From: an uncultured Bacteroidota bacterium
Lineage (GTDB): Bacteria; Bacteroidota; Bacteroidia; NS11-12g; UBA955
Reading direction: 5' to 3'
NCBI GenBank assembly: GCA_903953615.1
Contig: CAJBKH010000038.1
Location: forward strand, 1-8,059
DNA length: 8,059 bases
A model generated the notes under the pieces. That model was not told the origin of the DNA and did no database searches. It worked only from the letters and a program-made list of their open reading frames with translations. The translations under genes were made by a program, and so were the position numbers. Position 1 is the stretch's first letter; every line of letters begins with the position of its first letter. Of the stretch, positions 1-5,019 are shown in pieces.

Positions 1-409
1 ACCGCATGCAATAGAAGAAAAAAATGGCAATTATTTTAAAGCTATGTCGGGCGGCCCTTTGGTGCAACATGCCTTGCCAGCCATGCTAGAATTGTTCCAC
101 CAAGGTAGAATTAGCTTAGCTCAAATAGTTGAAAAAATGAGTCATAATGTGGCCGAAGTTTATAAAATCAAATCGAGAGGTTATATCCGAGAAGGGTATT
201 TTGCCGATTTGGTTTTAGTCGATTTAAATAACCATTGGCAGGTAACACCTCAGAATATTCTTTCCAAATGCCAATGGTCGCCTTTTGAAAATCAATGGTT
301 CAAAAGCAAAATTTTGAAAACTTTTGTCAATGGTCATCTGGTATACAACCAAGGCTTATACAATGAAAATAATAATGGGAAGCGACTCAAATTCTCAAAA
401 ACAAGATAA
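1..409 (+). CDS. pyrC: Dihydroorotase, C-terminal part (5' truncated by window edge)
   Basis: This is the last 135 residues of an amidohydrolase-superfamily dihydroorotase, which cyclises N-carbamoyl-aspartate to dihydroorotate in cytoplasmic pyrimidine synthesis. The first complete codon is at base 2 and the stop is TAA at 407-409. The fragment opens with PHAIEEKNGNYFKAMSGGP, which matches the region just after the metal-site DHAPH segment, where the PH is the visible remainder. It ends with the usual C-terminal β-strand block: REGYFADLVLVDL, then a WSPFE segment and a TFVNGHLVYNQG closing strand. The ATG at 44 is internal, not a start. The catalytic N-terminal part lies outside the window. 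Allantoinase or another cyclic amidohydrolase is possible, but the AMSGGPLVQHALPAML segment fits dihydroorotases of this phylum best. The SbtA-like gene begins 28 bp downstream on the same strand. Confidence 0.9.
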   Translation, partial: PHAIEEKNGNYFKAMSGGPLVQHALPAMLELFHQGRISLAQIVEKMSHNVAEVYKIKSRGYIREGYFADLVLVDLNNHWQVTPQNILSKCQWSPFENQWFKSKILKTFVNGHLVYNQGLYNENNNGKRLKFSKTR

Positions 410-437
410 CAACAATCAACCAATAACAAAAAAATAA

Positions 438-611
438 ATGAATTTTAATCTCTTAATTGACAACCTCACCAATCCAGCCTTACTCTTTTTTGTACTTGGT
501 ATCATCGCTGTGTATTTAAAAAGTGACCTAGAAATTCCAGCCAACTCCTCAAAATTTATTTCACTTTATTTATTATTCGCCATCGGTTTTAAAGGCGGAC
601 CAGAATTGTAG
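438..611 (+). CDS. N-terminal fragment of the SbtA-like permease (57 aa)
   Basis: This is the part translated before the premature TAG at 609-611. It holds about two predicted membrane helices (residues 13-27 and 40-53) joined by the KSDLEIPANSSK loop, and stops right after GGPEL. The ATG at 438 directly follows a TAA at 435-437 and is the natural family start, because the sequence reads MNFNLLIDN with no earlier in-frame start nearby. Alone it is unlikely to transport anything. It is listed so the broken gene can be reconstructed. Confidence 0.6.
   Translation: MNFNLLIDNLTNPALLFFVLGIIAVYLKSDLEIPANSSKFISLYLLFAIGFKGGPEL
609..611 (+). other. In-frame premature TAG within the SbtA-like gene
   Basis: The codon between GGPEL and HETFTSEI is TAG. 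A single base change from CAG, AAG, GAG, TCG, TTG, TGG, TAC or TAT would give it. The reading frame and family resemblance continue unbroken on both sides. TAG is also the ordinary terminator of this gene (1398-1400) and of pdxH (3075-3077 on the minus strand), so there is no sign that TAG is a sense codon genome-wide. Confidence 0.85.
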
Positions 612-644
612 CACGAAACCTTTACAAGTGAAATAGGTTGGTCG

Positions 645-1400
645 ATGTTATTCGGTATCAGTCTCTCCATGCTCATACCATTGTATACCTTCTTTATTTT
701 AAAACGCAAACTCAGTATTTTCGATGCGGGTGCCATTGCTGCTGCTTATGGTTCCGTAAGCGCTGTTACGTTTGTAACCGCAGTATCGTTTTTAGAAGCG
801 CAGCAACTTATTTTACATGGTCATATGGTAGCCATCATGGCCTTAATGGAGTCGCCCGCCATTATTATTGGCTTGGTATTGATTTCGATTTTTAATAAAG
901 ATGCAGATACCAACATCGATAAAAAATCTGCTTTGAAACATTCTTTAACCAACGGTAGTGTGTTGTTAATTCTTGGCAGTTTGGTGATTGGTTTTGTTGC
1001 CAATGCCAAACAGGCCGAGGGTATTAAACCTTTTACCAACGATTTGTTCAAAGGGTTCTTGGCCATATTCTTGCTCGACATGGGTATAACCAGTGGTCGC
1101 AAACTCAAAGCGTTTTTCTCCTTCGGTTGGTTCCCCTTTTTGTTTGCTTTGCTCATTCCTTTATTTAATGGATGCTTAGTGGCCATGCTAAGCAGTGCGG
1201 TTACCCACGATTCTGCCAACCGATTTATCTTTGCTATTCTTGCAGCGAGTGCCTCTTACATAGCGGTGCCAGCCGCAATGAAAATATCCGCCCCAAAAGC
1301 AAACCCCGGTTTGTTTTTGCCTATGGCCTTGGCAGTCACCTTTCCCATCAATATAACGATAGGCATGCCCTTGTATTTTTTAGTGGTGCAAATGACATAG
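645..1400 (+). CDS. C-terminal body of the SbtA-like permease (251 aa)
   Basis: This open frame follows the premature stop and begins at the first downstream in-frame ATG (645, codon 70 of the full gene). It contains most of the permease: the helix GISLSMLIPLYTFFIL, the GAIAAAYGSVSAVTF segment, an EAQQLILHGHMVAIMALM stretch, a charged cytoplasmic-type linker with KDADTNIDKKS, and the second half ending FFIL-like at PLYFLVVQMT. A gene caller would report this piece alone. The start at 645 is probably an artefact of the nonsense codon: it cuts off about two helices, and the 11 codons before it (HETFTSEIGWS) read as normal family sequence. The terminal stop is TAG. Re-initiation at 645 after the TAG is possible but not supported by any visible ribosome site. 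Confidence 0.75.
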   Translation: MLFGISLSMLIPLYTFFILKRKLSIFDAGAIAAAYGSVSAVTFVTAVSFLEAQQLILHGHMVAIMALMESPAIIIGLVLISIFNKDADTNIDKKSALKHSLTNGSVLLILGSLVIGFVANAKQAEGIKPFTNDLFKGFLAIFLLDMGITSGRKLKAFFSFGWFPFLFALLIPLFNGCLVAMLSSAVTHDSANRFIFAILAASASYIAVPAAMKISAPKANPGLFLPMALAVTFPINITIGMPLYFLVVQMT

Positions 1401-1408
1401 GTTAAAAT

Positions 1409-1444
1409 AAAGCGTGAACCCTTTGCCATTTTAGGTGTTCTTAA
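1409..1444 (+). repeat. Imperfect dispersed repeat, copy A
   Basis: The segment starts AAAGCGTGAACC, continues CTTTGCCATTTTAG and ends GTGTTCTTAA, 8 bp after the permease stop. Bases 1415-1444 match 2972-3001 at 25 of 30 positions by eye without gaps. The first 12 bases match 1711-1722 at 11 of 12. No inverted symmetry is evident, so it does not look like a terminator hairpin. Confidence 0.5.
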
Positions 1445-1556
1445 TAATATTTAATTTTGTTGTAGACCATTTTAAACATAACAGCCCCTTTTTTGCAAGG
1501 TAAAAAAACTTTTGTGCTCTATAGAATTGAAGCGTATTAGCAAAAAGTATGAAGCT

Positions 1557-1571
1557 ATTACAAATTGTAAT
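1557..1571. promoter_or_regulatory. 15-base palindrome ATTACAA-A-TTGTAAT
   Basis: Two perfect 7-base arms surround one central base. Such a site could bind a dimeric regulator, but it lies over 230 bp before the next start codon and the region is AT-rich, so chance is a real alternative. No regulator is assigned. Confidence 0.25.
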
Positions 1572-1710
1572 TTAAGTTACTTAGGATTAGAATTTCTCTT
1601 GTGACTTTTTACTTCGTAGCTGCTTCGCGGTGTGGTAAAAAAAATAGCATTAATAAGAAGCTGCTATAGGTGTTGTTTGATTTGATTAAAGTGAATACCT
1701 AACCCCCACT

Positions 1711-1740
1711 AAAGTGTGAACCTTGCAATTTTTGATGTGA
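1711..1740 (+). repeat. Imperfect dispersed repeat, copy B (partial)
   Basis: AAAGTGTGAACC at 1711-1722 differs from the start of copy A at one base of twelve. The following TTGCAATTTTTGATGTG resembles copy A only after allowing a 2-base gap, and the GGTGTTCTTAA end is missing. It is weaker than the A/C match and could be a decayed copy or coincidence. Confidence 0.3.
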
Positions 1741-1771
1741 ATTGTGTAAGTGTTCGGTGAATGGAGCGCAC

Positions 1772-1798
1772 TAAGTTTGTGAACGAATTACAAACTTA
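1772..1798 (+). promoter_or_regulatory. Stem-loop overlapping a TAnnTTTG promoter box upstream of rubrerythrin gene
   Basis: TAAGTTTGT at 1772-1780 and its exact reverse complement ACAAACTTA at 1790-1798 form a 9-bp stem with a 9-base loop, ending 4 bases before the ATG at 1803. The left arm contains TAAGTTTG, a full match to the TAnnTTTG element at about -7 in Bacteroidota promoters. I see no good -33 TTTG at the usual spacing, so the promoter reading is tentative. The repeat could be an operator for a redox regulator or an RNA hairpin near the start codon. Confidence 0.45.
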
Positions 1799-1802
1799 AT
1801 AA

Positions 1803-2465
1803 ATGTCCGCTATTCACCGCTATACTTATGTCTATTATACCCTTGTGGCTGGCCTTGGTCTTGCTACTTGCACTACTAAACCAACATCCCCTATGAATAC
1901 AAATATCCAAGCGGCCGATGCCGTGGTAAACAATATCGCTAACATGCAATCTGCCTATAAAGGGGAAATGACTGCTACAGCAAAATACGCAGCCTTCGCC
2001 AAACAAGCAGATGAAGAAGGATATGCCAAAATAGCCTTGTTATACCAAGCCGTTGCAGCAGCCGAAGGTATTCATGCGGCCAATCACAAAGCAGTTATTG
2101 AAGATGCTGGTGCAATCGTTGCAGTAATAGTGCCCGACTATAAAGTAAAATTAACAAAAGATAATTTATCTGATGATATCAACGGCGAAGCCTATGAGGC
2201 CGAAACAATGTATCCAAATTTTTTAAAGACCGCCCAATTGGCCAATAACCAAACGGCTTATTTAAGTTTAACCTATGCCATGAAAACGGAGGAAAAGCAC
2301 AAAGCGTTTTTCGAAAAAGCATTTGACAATTTAAAGTATGGCACTTTAAATAATTTACCTGATCGTTATTCTGTTTGTCCTGCTTGCGGTAATACTTACG
2401 ACAAGGCACCTAATCACTGCGATTTTTCTTTAACAGCCAAAGAACATTTCATTATTTTTAAATAA
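1803..2465 (+). CDS. Rubrerythrin-like diiron protein with possible lipoprotein signal
   Basis: This is a 220-residue ferritin-like protein with a C-terminal rubredoxin-like knuckle. Rubrerythrins reduce hydrogen peroxide at a diiron site using electrons passed through the rubredoxin iron. The expected ligands are visible: E55 (KGEMTATAKYAAFA), E88 and H91 (AAEGIH), E129 and E132 (GEAYEAETMYP), and E163 and H166 (EEKH). The knuckle has C192-x2-C195 (CPACGNTYD), but the second pair reads C206-D-F-S209, so the fourth cysteine is replaced by serine (TCT, one base from TGT). Residues 9-22 are hydrophobic and run into LATC-TTKPTSP, a plausible though imperfect lipobox at C23, so export is possible. 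A shorter cytoplasmic form starting at M31 (base 1893) cannot be excluded. I chose 1803 because it lies just after the TAnnTTTG box and gives a coherent signal-like N-terminus. The DUF2231-like gene follows after 32 bp. Confidence 0.85.
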   Translation: MSAIHRYTYVYYTLVAGLGLATCTTKPTSPMNTNIQAADAVVNNIANMQSAYKGEMTATAKYAAFAKQADEEGYAKIALLYQAVAAAEGIHAANHKAVIEDAGAIVAVIVPDYKVKLTKDNLSDDINGEAYEAETMYPNFLKTAQLANNQTAYLSLTYAMKTEEKHKAFFEKAFDNLKYGTLNNLPDRYSVCPACGNTYDKAPNHCDFSLTAKEHFIIFK

Positions 2466-2497
2466 ACGGTTCCAACATACAGCAAAAAATAGCGTTT

Positions 2498-2974
2498 ATG
2501 AATGCAACCCACCTACACTTACTAATTACACATTTGCCAATTTTCGGTTCAATCTTTGGGGGTTTTGTGCTTGCCCATGGTATTTGGACTAGCAGCAAAC
2601 AAACTAAAGTTGCTGCTTACAACCTCTTCATCCTCTCTTCAATAGGTGCCGTTGTGGCTTACCTAACTGGAGAAAGCGCTGAAGAAAGTGTCGAACATTT
2701 GCAAGGCGTATTAGAAGGTAATATCAAAGCACACGAGGATTTTGCCTTGTATGCTTTGGTGGGTTTAATTGCATTAGGTGTTTCGGCTATTGCGGGTTTA
2801 ATCGTAACCCTTCGCCAATCTGTTTACACCCGCACGGTAGCTTATATGATTTTAATACTGTCTTTAAGTAGTTTTATATTGGTTGCTCGCACTGGTTATT
2901 TGGGCGGTCAAATCAGACATACCGAATTGAATACAACGAACACAGAAGTCACCACTGATAAAGATTCTGATTGA
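2498..2974 (+). CDS. DUF2231-like four-helix membrane protein, His-rich
   Basis: This 158-residue integral membrane protein has four predicted helices at about 8-30, 38-57, 82-104 and 113-131, and a polar tail ending TTDKDSD. It starts NATHLHLLITHLPIFGS, the typical opening of DUF2231-type proteins, followed by GESAEESVEHLQGV, AHEDFALYALVG and GYLGGQIRHTE. His5, His7, His12, His67, His79 and His141 lie close to predicted membrane borders, which would suit heme b or metal binding; that is inference and no function is established. The ATG at 2498 is the obvious start, because the family opening begins there. It lies 32 bp after the rubrerythrin-like gene on the same strand, so the two probably share a transcript. 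The stop TGA (2972-2974) sits inside a repeat copy. The pdxH gene converges from downstream. Confidence 0.75.
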   Translation: MNATHLHLLITHLPIFGSIFGGFVLAHGIWTSSKQTKVAAYNLFILSSIGAVVAYLTGESAEESVEHLQGVLEGNIKAHEDFALYALVGLIALGVSAIAGLIVTLRQSVYTRTVAYMILILSLSSFILVARTGYLGGQIRHTELNTTNTEVTTDKDSD

Positions 2975-3001
2975 AGGCTTTGCCGTTGTCGGTGTTCTTA
3001 A
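2972..3001 (+). repeat. Imperfect dispersed repeat, copy C
   Basis: The copy opens TGAAGG, continues CTTTGCCGTTGTCG and ends GTGTTCTTAA, matching copy A (1415-1444) at 25 of 30 positions. Its first three bases are the stop codon of the DUF2231-like gene. Like copy A it sits at the 3' edge of a plus-strand gene and points the same way. Confidence 0.5.
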
Positions 3002-3074
3002 CCAAGCAAGAGAATAGTTCATCAGCAATTTTTTGTAAACACAACCGTAAGCTTTTTTTGAAGCGCAAAAATTA

Positions 3075-3719
3075 CTAAGGACTCAATCGACTCAATTCCC
3101 ATTTGCCCTCATTCAAAGTGAACAACAAACGGTCGTGCAACCTACTGCTGCGCCCTTGCCAAAATTCAATTTTAGTAGGCTTCACCACATAACCACCCCA
3201 TTGGGTTGGTCGTACTGGTTTTTCAGTATGGTATTTACTTTCTATCGAAGCCCAAGCATCATCCAAGGCTTGGCGGTCTTTTAATACACTGCTCTGTTGA
3301 CTCACAATGGCACCAATCTGACTGCCAATGGGTCTGCTGTAAAAATAGGCATCGTTGGCCCCATCGCTCAATTTCTCAACCATGCCTTCAATGCGCACTT
3401 GGCGTTCTAATTCTAACCAAATAAAATTGAGGGCCACATGCGGATTGACTTCCATCTCATGGCCTTTATTACTTGCATAATTGGTGAAAAATACAAAGCC
3501 TTCTTGTTCGATGCCCTTTAACAAAACATAGCGACTGCTAGGTTGGTTGTTGTGCACTGTGCTCAAACACATGGCATTTGGCTCTGCTAATTGCGCTTGC
3601 ATAGCTTCATCAAACCACACTTTAAATTGTTCCATCGGATCAGATAAAATATCTGTTTCCAATAATGCTTTAAATTTATAGTCTTTGCGGAGTTCCGATA
3701 TTTGAATTGGGTCAGCCAT
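3075..3719 (-). CDS. pdxH: Pyridoxamine/pyridoxine 5'-phosphate oxidase
   Basis: This is a 214-residue FMN enzyme that oxidises pyridoxine or pyridoxamine 5'-phosphate to pyridoxal phosphate in the cytoplasm (EC 1.4.3.5). Full family length is present. Visible motifs include DPMEQFKVWFDEA near the N-terminus, the FMN-contact segments SSRYVLLKG and FFTNYASNKG, QVRIEG, SRPIGSQIGAIVS, and the C-terminal signature IEFWQGRSSRLHDR, which matches the PdxH pattern of E-F-W, arginine, H-D-R. The start is ATG at 3719. The stop is TAG followed directly by TAA. It lies one base after the stop of the glycosyltransferase gene, so the pair is almost certainly co-transcribed and probably translationally coupled. 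The functional link is not obvious. Confidence 0.95.
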   Translation of the reverse strand: MADPIQISELRKDYKFKALLETDILSDPMEQFKVWFDEAMQAQLAEPNAMCLSTVHNNQPSSRYVLLKGIEQEGFVFFTNYASNKGHEMEVNPHVALNFIWLELERQVRIEGMVEKLSDGANDAYFYSRPIGSQIGAIVSQQSSVLKDRQALDDAWASIESKYHTEKPVRPTQWGGYVVKPTKIEFWQGRSSRLHDRLLFTLNEGKWELSRLSP

Positions 3720-3720
3720 G

Positions 3721-4440
3721 TTATTTAAATAAACTATTTAGTTTTAATTCAATCACACCAAAGAAAGCTTCTCTGAAAATTTTCTTGCTCATTTTCGAAG
3801 TGCCCTTGGTTCTATCTGTAAAAATAATAGGGACTTCTTTTATTTTAATGCCAGCCAAAGAGGCTTTGAATTTCATTTCAATTTGAAACGCATACCCTTT
3901 GAATTTAATTTTATCCAATTGTATGGTCTCTAATGTTTGACGGGTATAGCAAACGAATCCTGCCGTGGCATCGCGAATGGTCATGCCCGTAATTAAGCGC
4001 ACATAAGCACTTGCGTAATAACTCATAATCACTCTGCTCATGGGCCAGTTTACGACATTCACACCGGTAATATAACGGGAACCTATAGAAAGGCCGTTGC
4101 CTTCTTTTTCGCAAGCTTCTAGAAGTTTTATTAAATCATCTGGATTGTGCGAAAAATCCGCATCCATTTCGAAGATATATTGGTAGCTGCGTTCAAGACA
4201 CCATTTAAAACCTGCAATGTAAGCAGTACCCAAGCCGTTTTTCTCTTGGCGTTCGAGCAAATGGAGGCGATTGGGAAATTCCAATTGAAGCGCCTTAATG
4301 ATTTGTGCGGTGCCATCGGGAGAGTTGTCGTCTACAATTAAAACATCGAGTGCTGGCTGCAAAGAAAGGGTCTTTCTTACAATGGCCTCGGCATTCTCTT
4401 TTTCATTGTAGGTGGGAATTATGACGATATAGGGTGACAA
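3721..4440 (-). CDS. Polyprenol-phosphate mannosyltransferase-type GT2 glycosyltransferase (TTG start)
   Basis: This 239-residue family-2 glycosyltransferase resembles polyprenol monophosphomannose (Dpm1-like) synthases, which move mannose from GDP-mannose to a lipid phosphate on the cytoplasmic face of the membrane. Motifs in order: VIIPTYNEKEN (6-16), VDDNSPDGT (36-44), the metal-binding DAD at 93-95 in EMDADFSHNPDDL, SIGSRYITG (118-126), RDATAGFVCYTR (156-167), KGYAFQIEMK (181-190) and IIFTDRTKGTSKMS near the end. There are no long C-terminal membrane helices, so it is the single-domain form. The start must be TTG at 4440: an in-frame TAA lies 6 bp before it, and the next Met is past the PTYNE motif. 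The lipid and sugar are assigned by family only. It is transcribed divergently from the HAD phosphatase and leads into pdxH with a 1-bp gap. Confidence 0.87.
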   Translation of the reverse strand: MSPYIVIIPTYNEKENAEAIVRKTLSLQPALDVLIVDDNSPDGTAQIIKALQLEFPNRLHLLERQEKNGLGTAYIAGFKWCLERSYQYIFEMDADFSHNPDDLIKLLEACEKEGNGLSIGSRYITGVNVVNWPMSRVIMSYYASAYVRLITGMTIRDATAGFVCYTRQTLETIQLDKIKFKGYAFQIEMKFKASLAGIKIKEVPIIFTDRTKGTSKMSKKIFREAFFGVIELKLNSLFK

Positions 4441-4505
4441 AATATTTTAATTAAAAAAAACGTTGCAAAATAGTATTTATTTGCAGCATAATAAAATAAG
4501 GTTGG
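4441..4505. promoter_or_regulatory. Divergent intergenic region with inverted repeat TGCAAA-N10-TTTGCA
   Basis: These 65 AT-rich bases separate two divergently transcribed genes and so should carry both promoters. TGCAAA at 4464-4469 and TTTGCA at 4480-4485 form a 6-base inverted repeat with 10 bases between, near the middle. A 12-base self-complementary TTTTAATTAAAA lies at 4445-4456. I could not identify a full promoter for either strand: TTTATTTG at 4476-4483 is one base off the TAnnTTTG box but lacks a well-spaced partner. Confidence 0.35.
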
Positions 4506-5006
4506 ATGAATAAAGCAGTTTTTTTCGATAGAGATGGGGTACTCAATAAAGAAATAGGCAACTATGTATGTAAAATTGAAGATTTTGAGGTATTGCCCGA
4601 TGCTGTAGAATGTATGGCCATGGCCCAAGCCAATGGTTTCAAAATATTTGTAATTACCAACCAAGGTGGAATCGATAAGAAATTATACTCCCATGCAGAT
4701 TTAGCTACCTTTCATCAAGTACTCATTACAGCATGTGCCGCTAAGGGCGTAGTCATTGATGAAATATTTTATTGTCCCCACCATCCTACAGTAGGGCATT
4801 GCCTTTGCCGCAAGCCTGGGTCGCTGATGATAGAAAAAGCCCTTGCCAAGTACCAAATCGATCCAGCCAATTCTATTATGTTTGGAGACACCGACCGCGA
4901 CATAGAAGCAGCAACTGCCTGTAATGTTTTAGGCATACGCGTACAACCTAATGAAGATAAAATAAGTCTATTGAAAAAAGAAATACTTCGTATCAACAAC
5001 AATTAA
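4506..5006 (+). CDS. HAD-IIIA phosphatase, GmhB / HisB-N type
   Basis: This 166-residue cytoplasmic HAD-superfamily phosphatase resembles D-glycero-D-manno-heptose 1,7-bisphosphate 7-phosphatase (GmhB) and the histidinol-phosphatase half of HisB. Motif I is FFDRDGVLN with nucleophile D8 and acid D10. Motif II is VITNQGG (T51), motif III includes R102-K103-P104, and motif IV is FGDTDRDIEAA (D128, D132). A zinc loop is visible as C90-P-H92 and C99-L-C101. The loop between H92 and C99 holds six residues, close to the short HisB-N loop and shorter than in E. coli GmhB, so the substrate cannot be settled from sequence. I leave the symbol empty. The ATG at 4506 directly precedes motif I, as usual. 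The TlpA-like gene follows after 13 bp. Confidence 0.85.
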   Translation: MNKAVFFDRDGVLNKEIGNYVCKIEDFEVLPDAVECMAMAQANGFKIFVITNQGGIDKKLYSHADLATFHQVLITACAAKGVVIDEIFYCPHHPTVGHCLCRKPGSLMIEKALAKYQIDPANSIMFGDTDRDIEAATACNVLGIRVQPNEDKISLLKKEILRINNN

Positions 5007-5019
5007 TTAAATTTGCAAA

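Larger units (their letters stand above)
438..1400 (+). pseudogene. SbtA-like sodium-dependent bicarbonate permease, interrupted by an in-frame TAG
   Basis: Read straight through from ATG 438 to TAG 1398-1400 this is one 320-codon frame of the Sbt_1 (formerly DUF897) family of inner-membrane permeases, whose cyanobacterial member SbtA imports bicarbonate with sodium. Codon 58 (609-611) is TAG. The head starts MNFNLLIDNLTNPALLFF, has a first helix near residues 13-27, then SDLEIP and a second helix ending GFKGGPEL. After the stop the frame resumes at once with HETFTSEIGWSMLF and carries the family-like GAIAAAYGSVSAVTF segment, a MALMESPAIIIG helix and a second half of helices ending near the last codon. 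There is no frameshift and no other stop. Total length suits the family. It is therefore a very recent pseudogene, a sequencing error, or a read-through case. No PII-like SbtB partner gene follows. Bicarbonate as substrate is inferred from the family only. Confidence 0.8.
1401..1802. other. 402-bp intergenic region between permease and rubrerythrin genes
   Basis: I find no convincing coding frame, tRNA or strong terminator here. It holds two copies of an imperfect repeat (1409-1444 and 1711-1740), a 15-base palindrome (1557-1571), a C-run AACCCCCACT (1701-1710), and a stem-loop with an overlapping TAnnTTTG box just before the next gene (1772-1798). It is the longest gene-free stretch in the window and must contain the rubrerythrin promoter if that gene is not transcribed from upstream. 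Confidence 0.6.

Noticed and set aside
375..437. 20-codon frame ATG GGA AGC ... AAA TAA between dihydroorotase and permease genes
   Set aside because: It overlaps the dihydroorotase end, is Asn/Gln/Lys-rich low complexity and has no recognisable motif. Its TAA abutting the permease ATG is suggestive of coupling but too short to support.
821..1219. 132-codon open frame on the minus strand inside the permease gene
   Set aside because: The plus-strand frame carries clear membrane-permease sequence. The minus frame has no family motif and is a shadow.
1452..1459. TAATTTTG, a full TAnnTTTG promoter-box match
   Set aside because: It lies over 340 bp before the next gene with no -33 partner at proper spacing, and such matches are expected by chance in AT-rich DNA.
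1609..1670. Possible structured RNA around CTTCGTAGCTGCTTCGCGG and AAGAAGCTGCTATAGG
   Set aside because: The AGCTGCT copies are direct rather than inverted and give no consistent stem. No tRNA or riboswitch core is visible.
3051..3064. GCTT-TTTTTG-AAGC as a terminator between convergent genes
   Set aside because: The stem is only four pairs and the T-run is in the loop, so it is not a credible intrinsic terminator on either strand.
5008..5015. TAAATTTG, a full TAnnTTTG match before the TlpA-like gene
   Set aside because: It is only 4 bp before the ATG, so transcription would start inside the gene. The upstream gene is 13 bp away and co-transcription is more likely.
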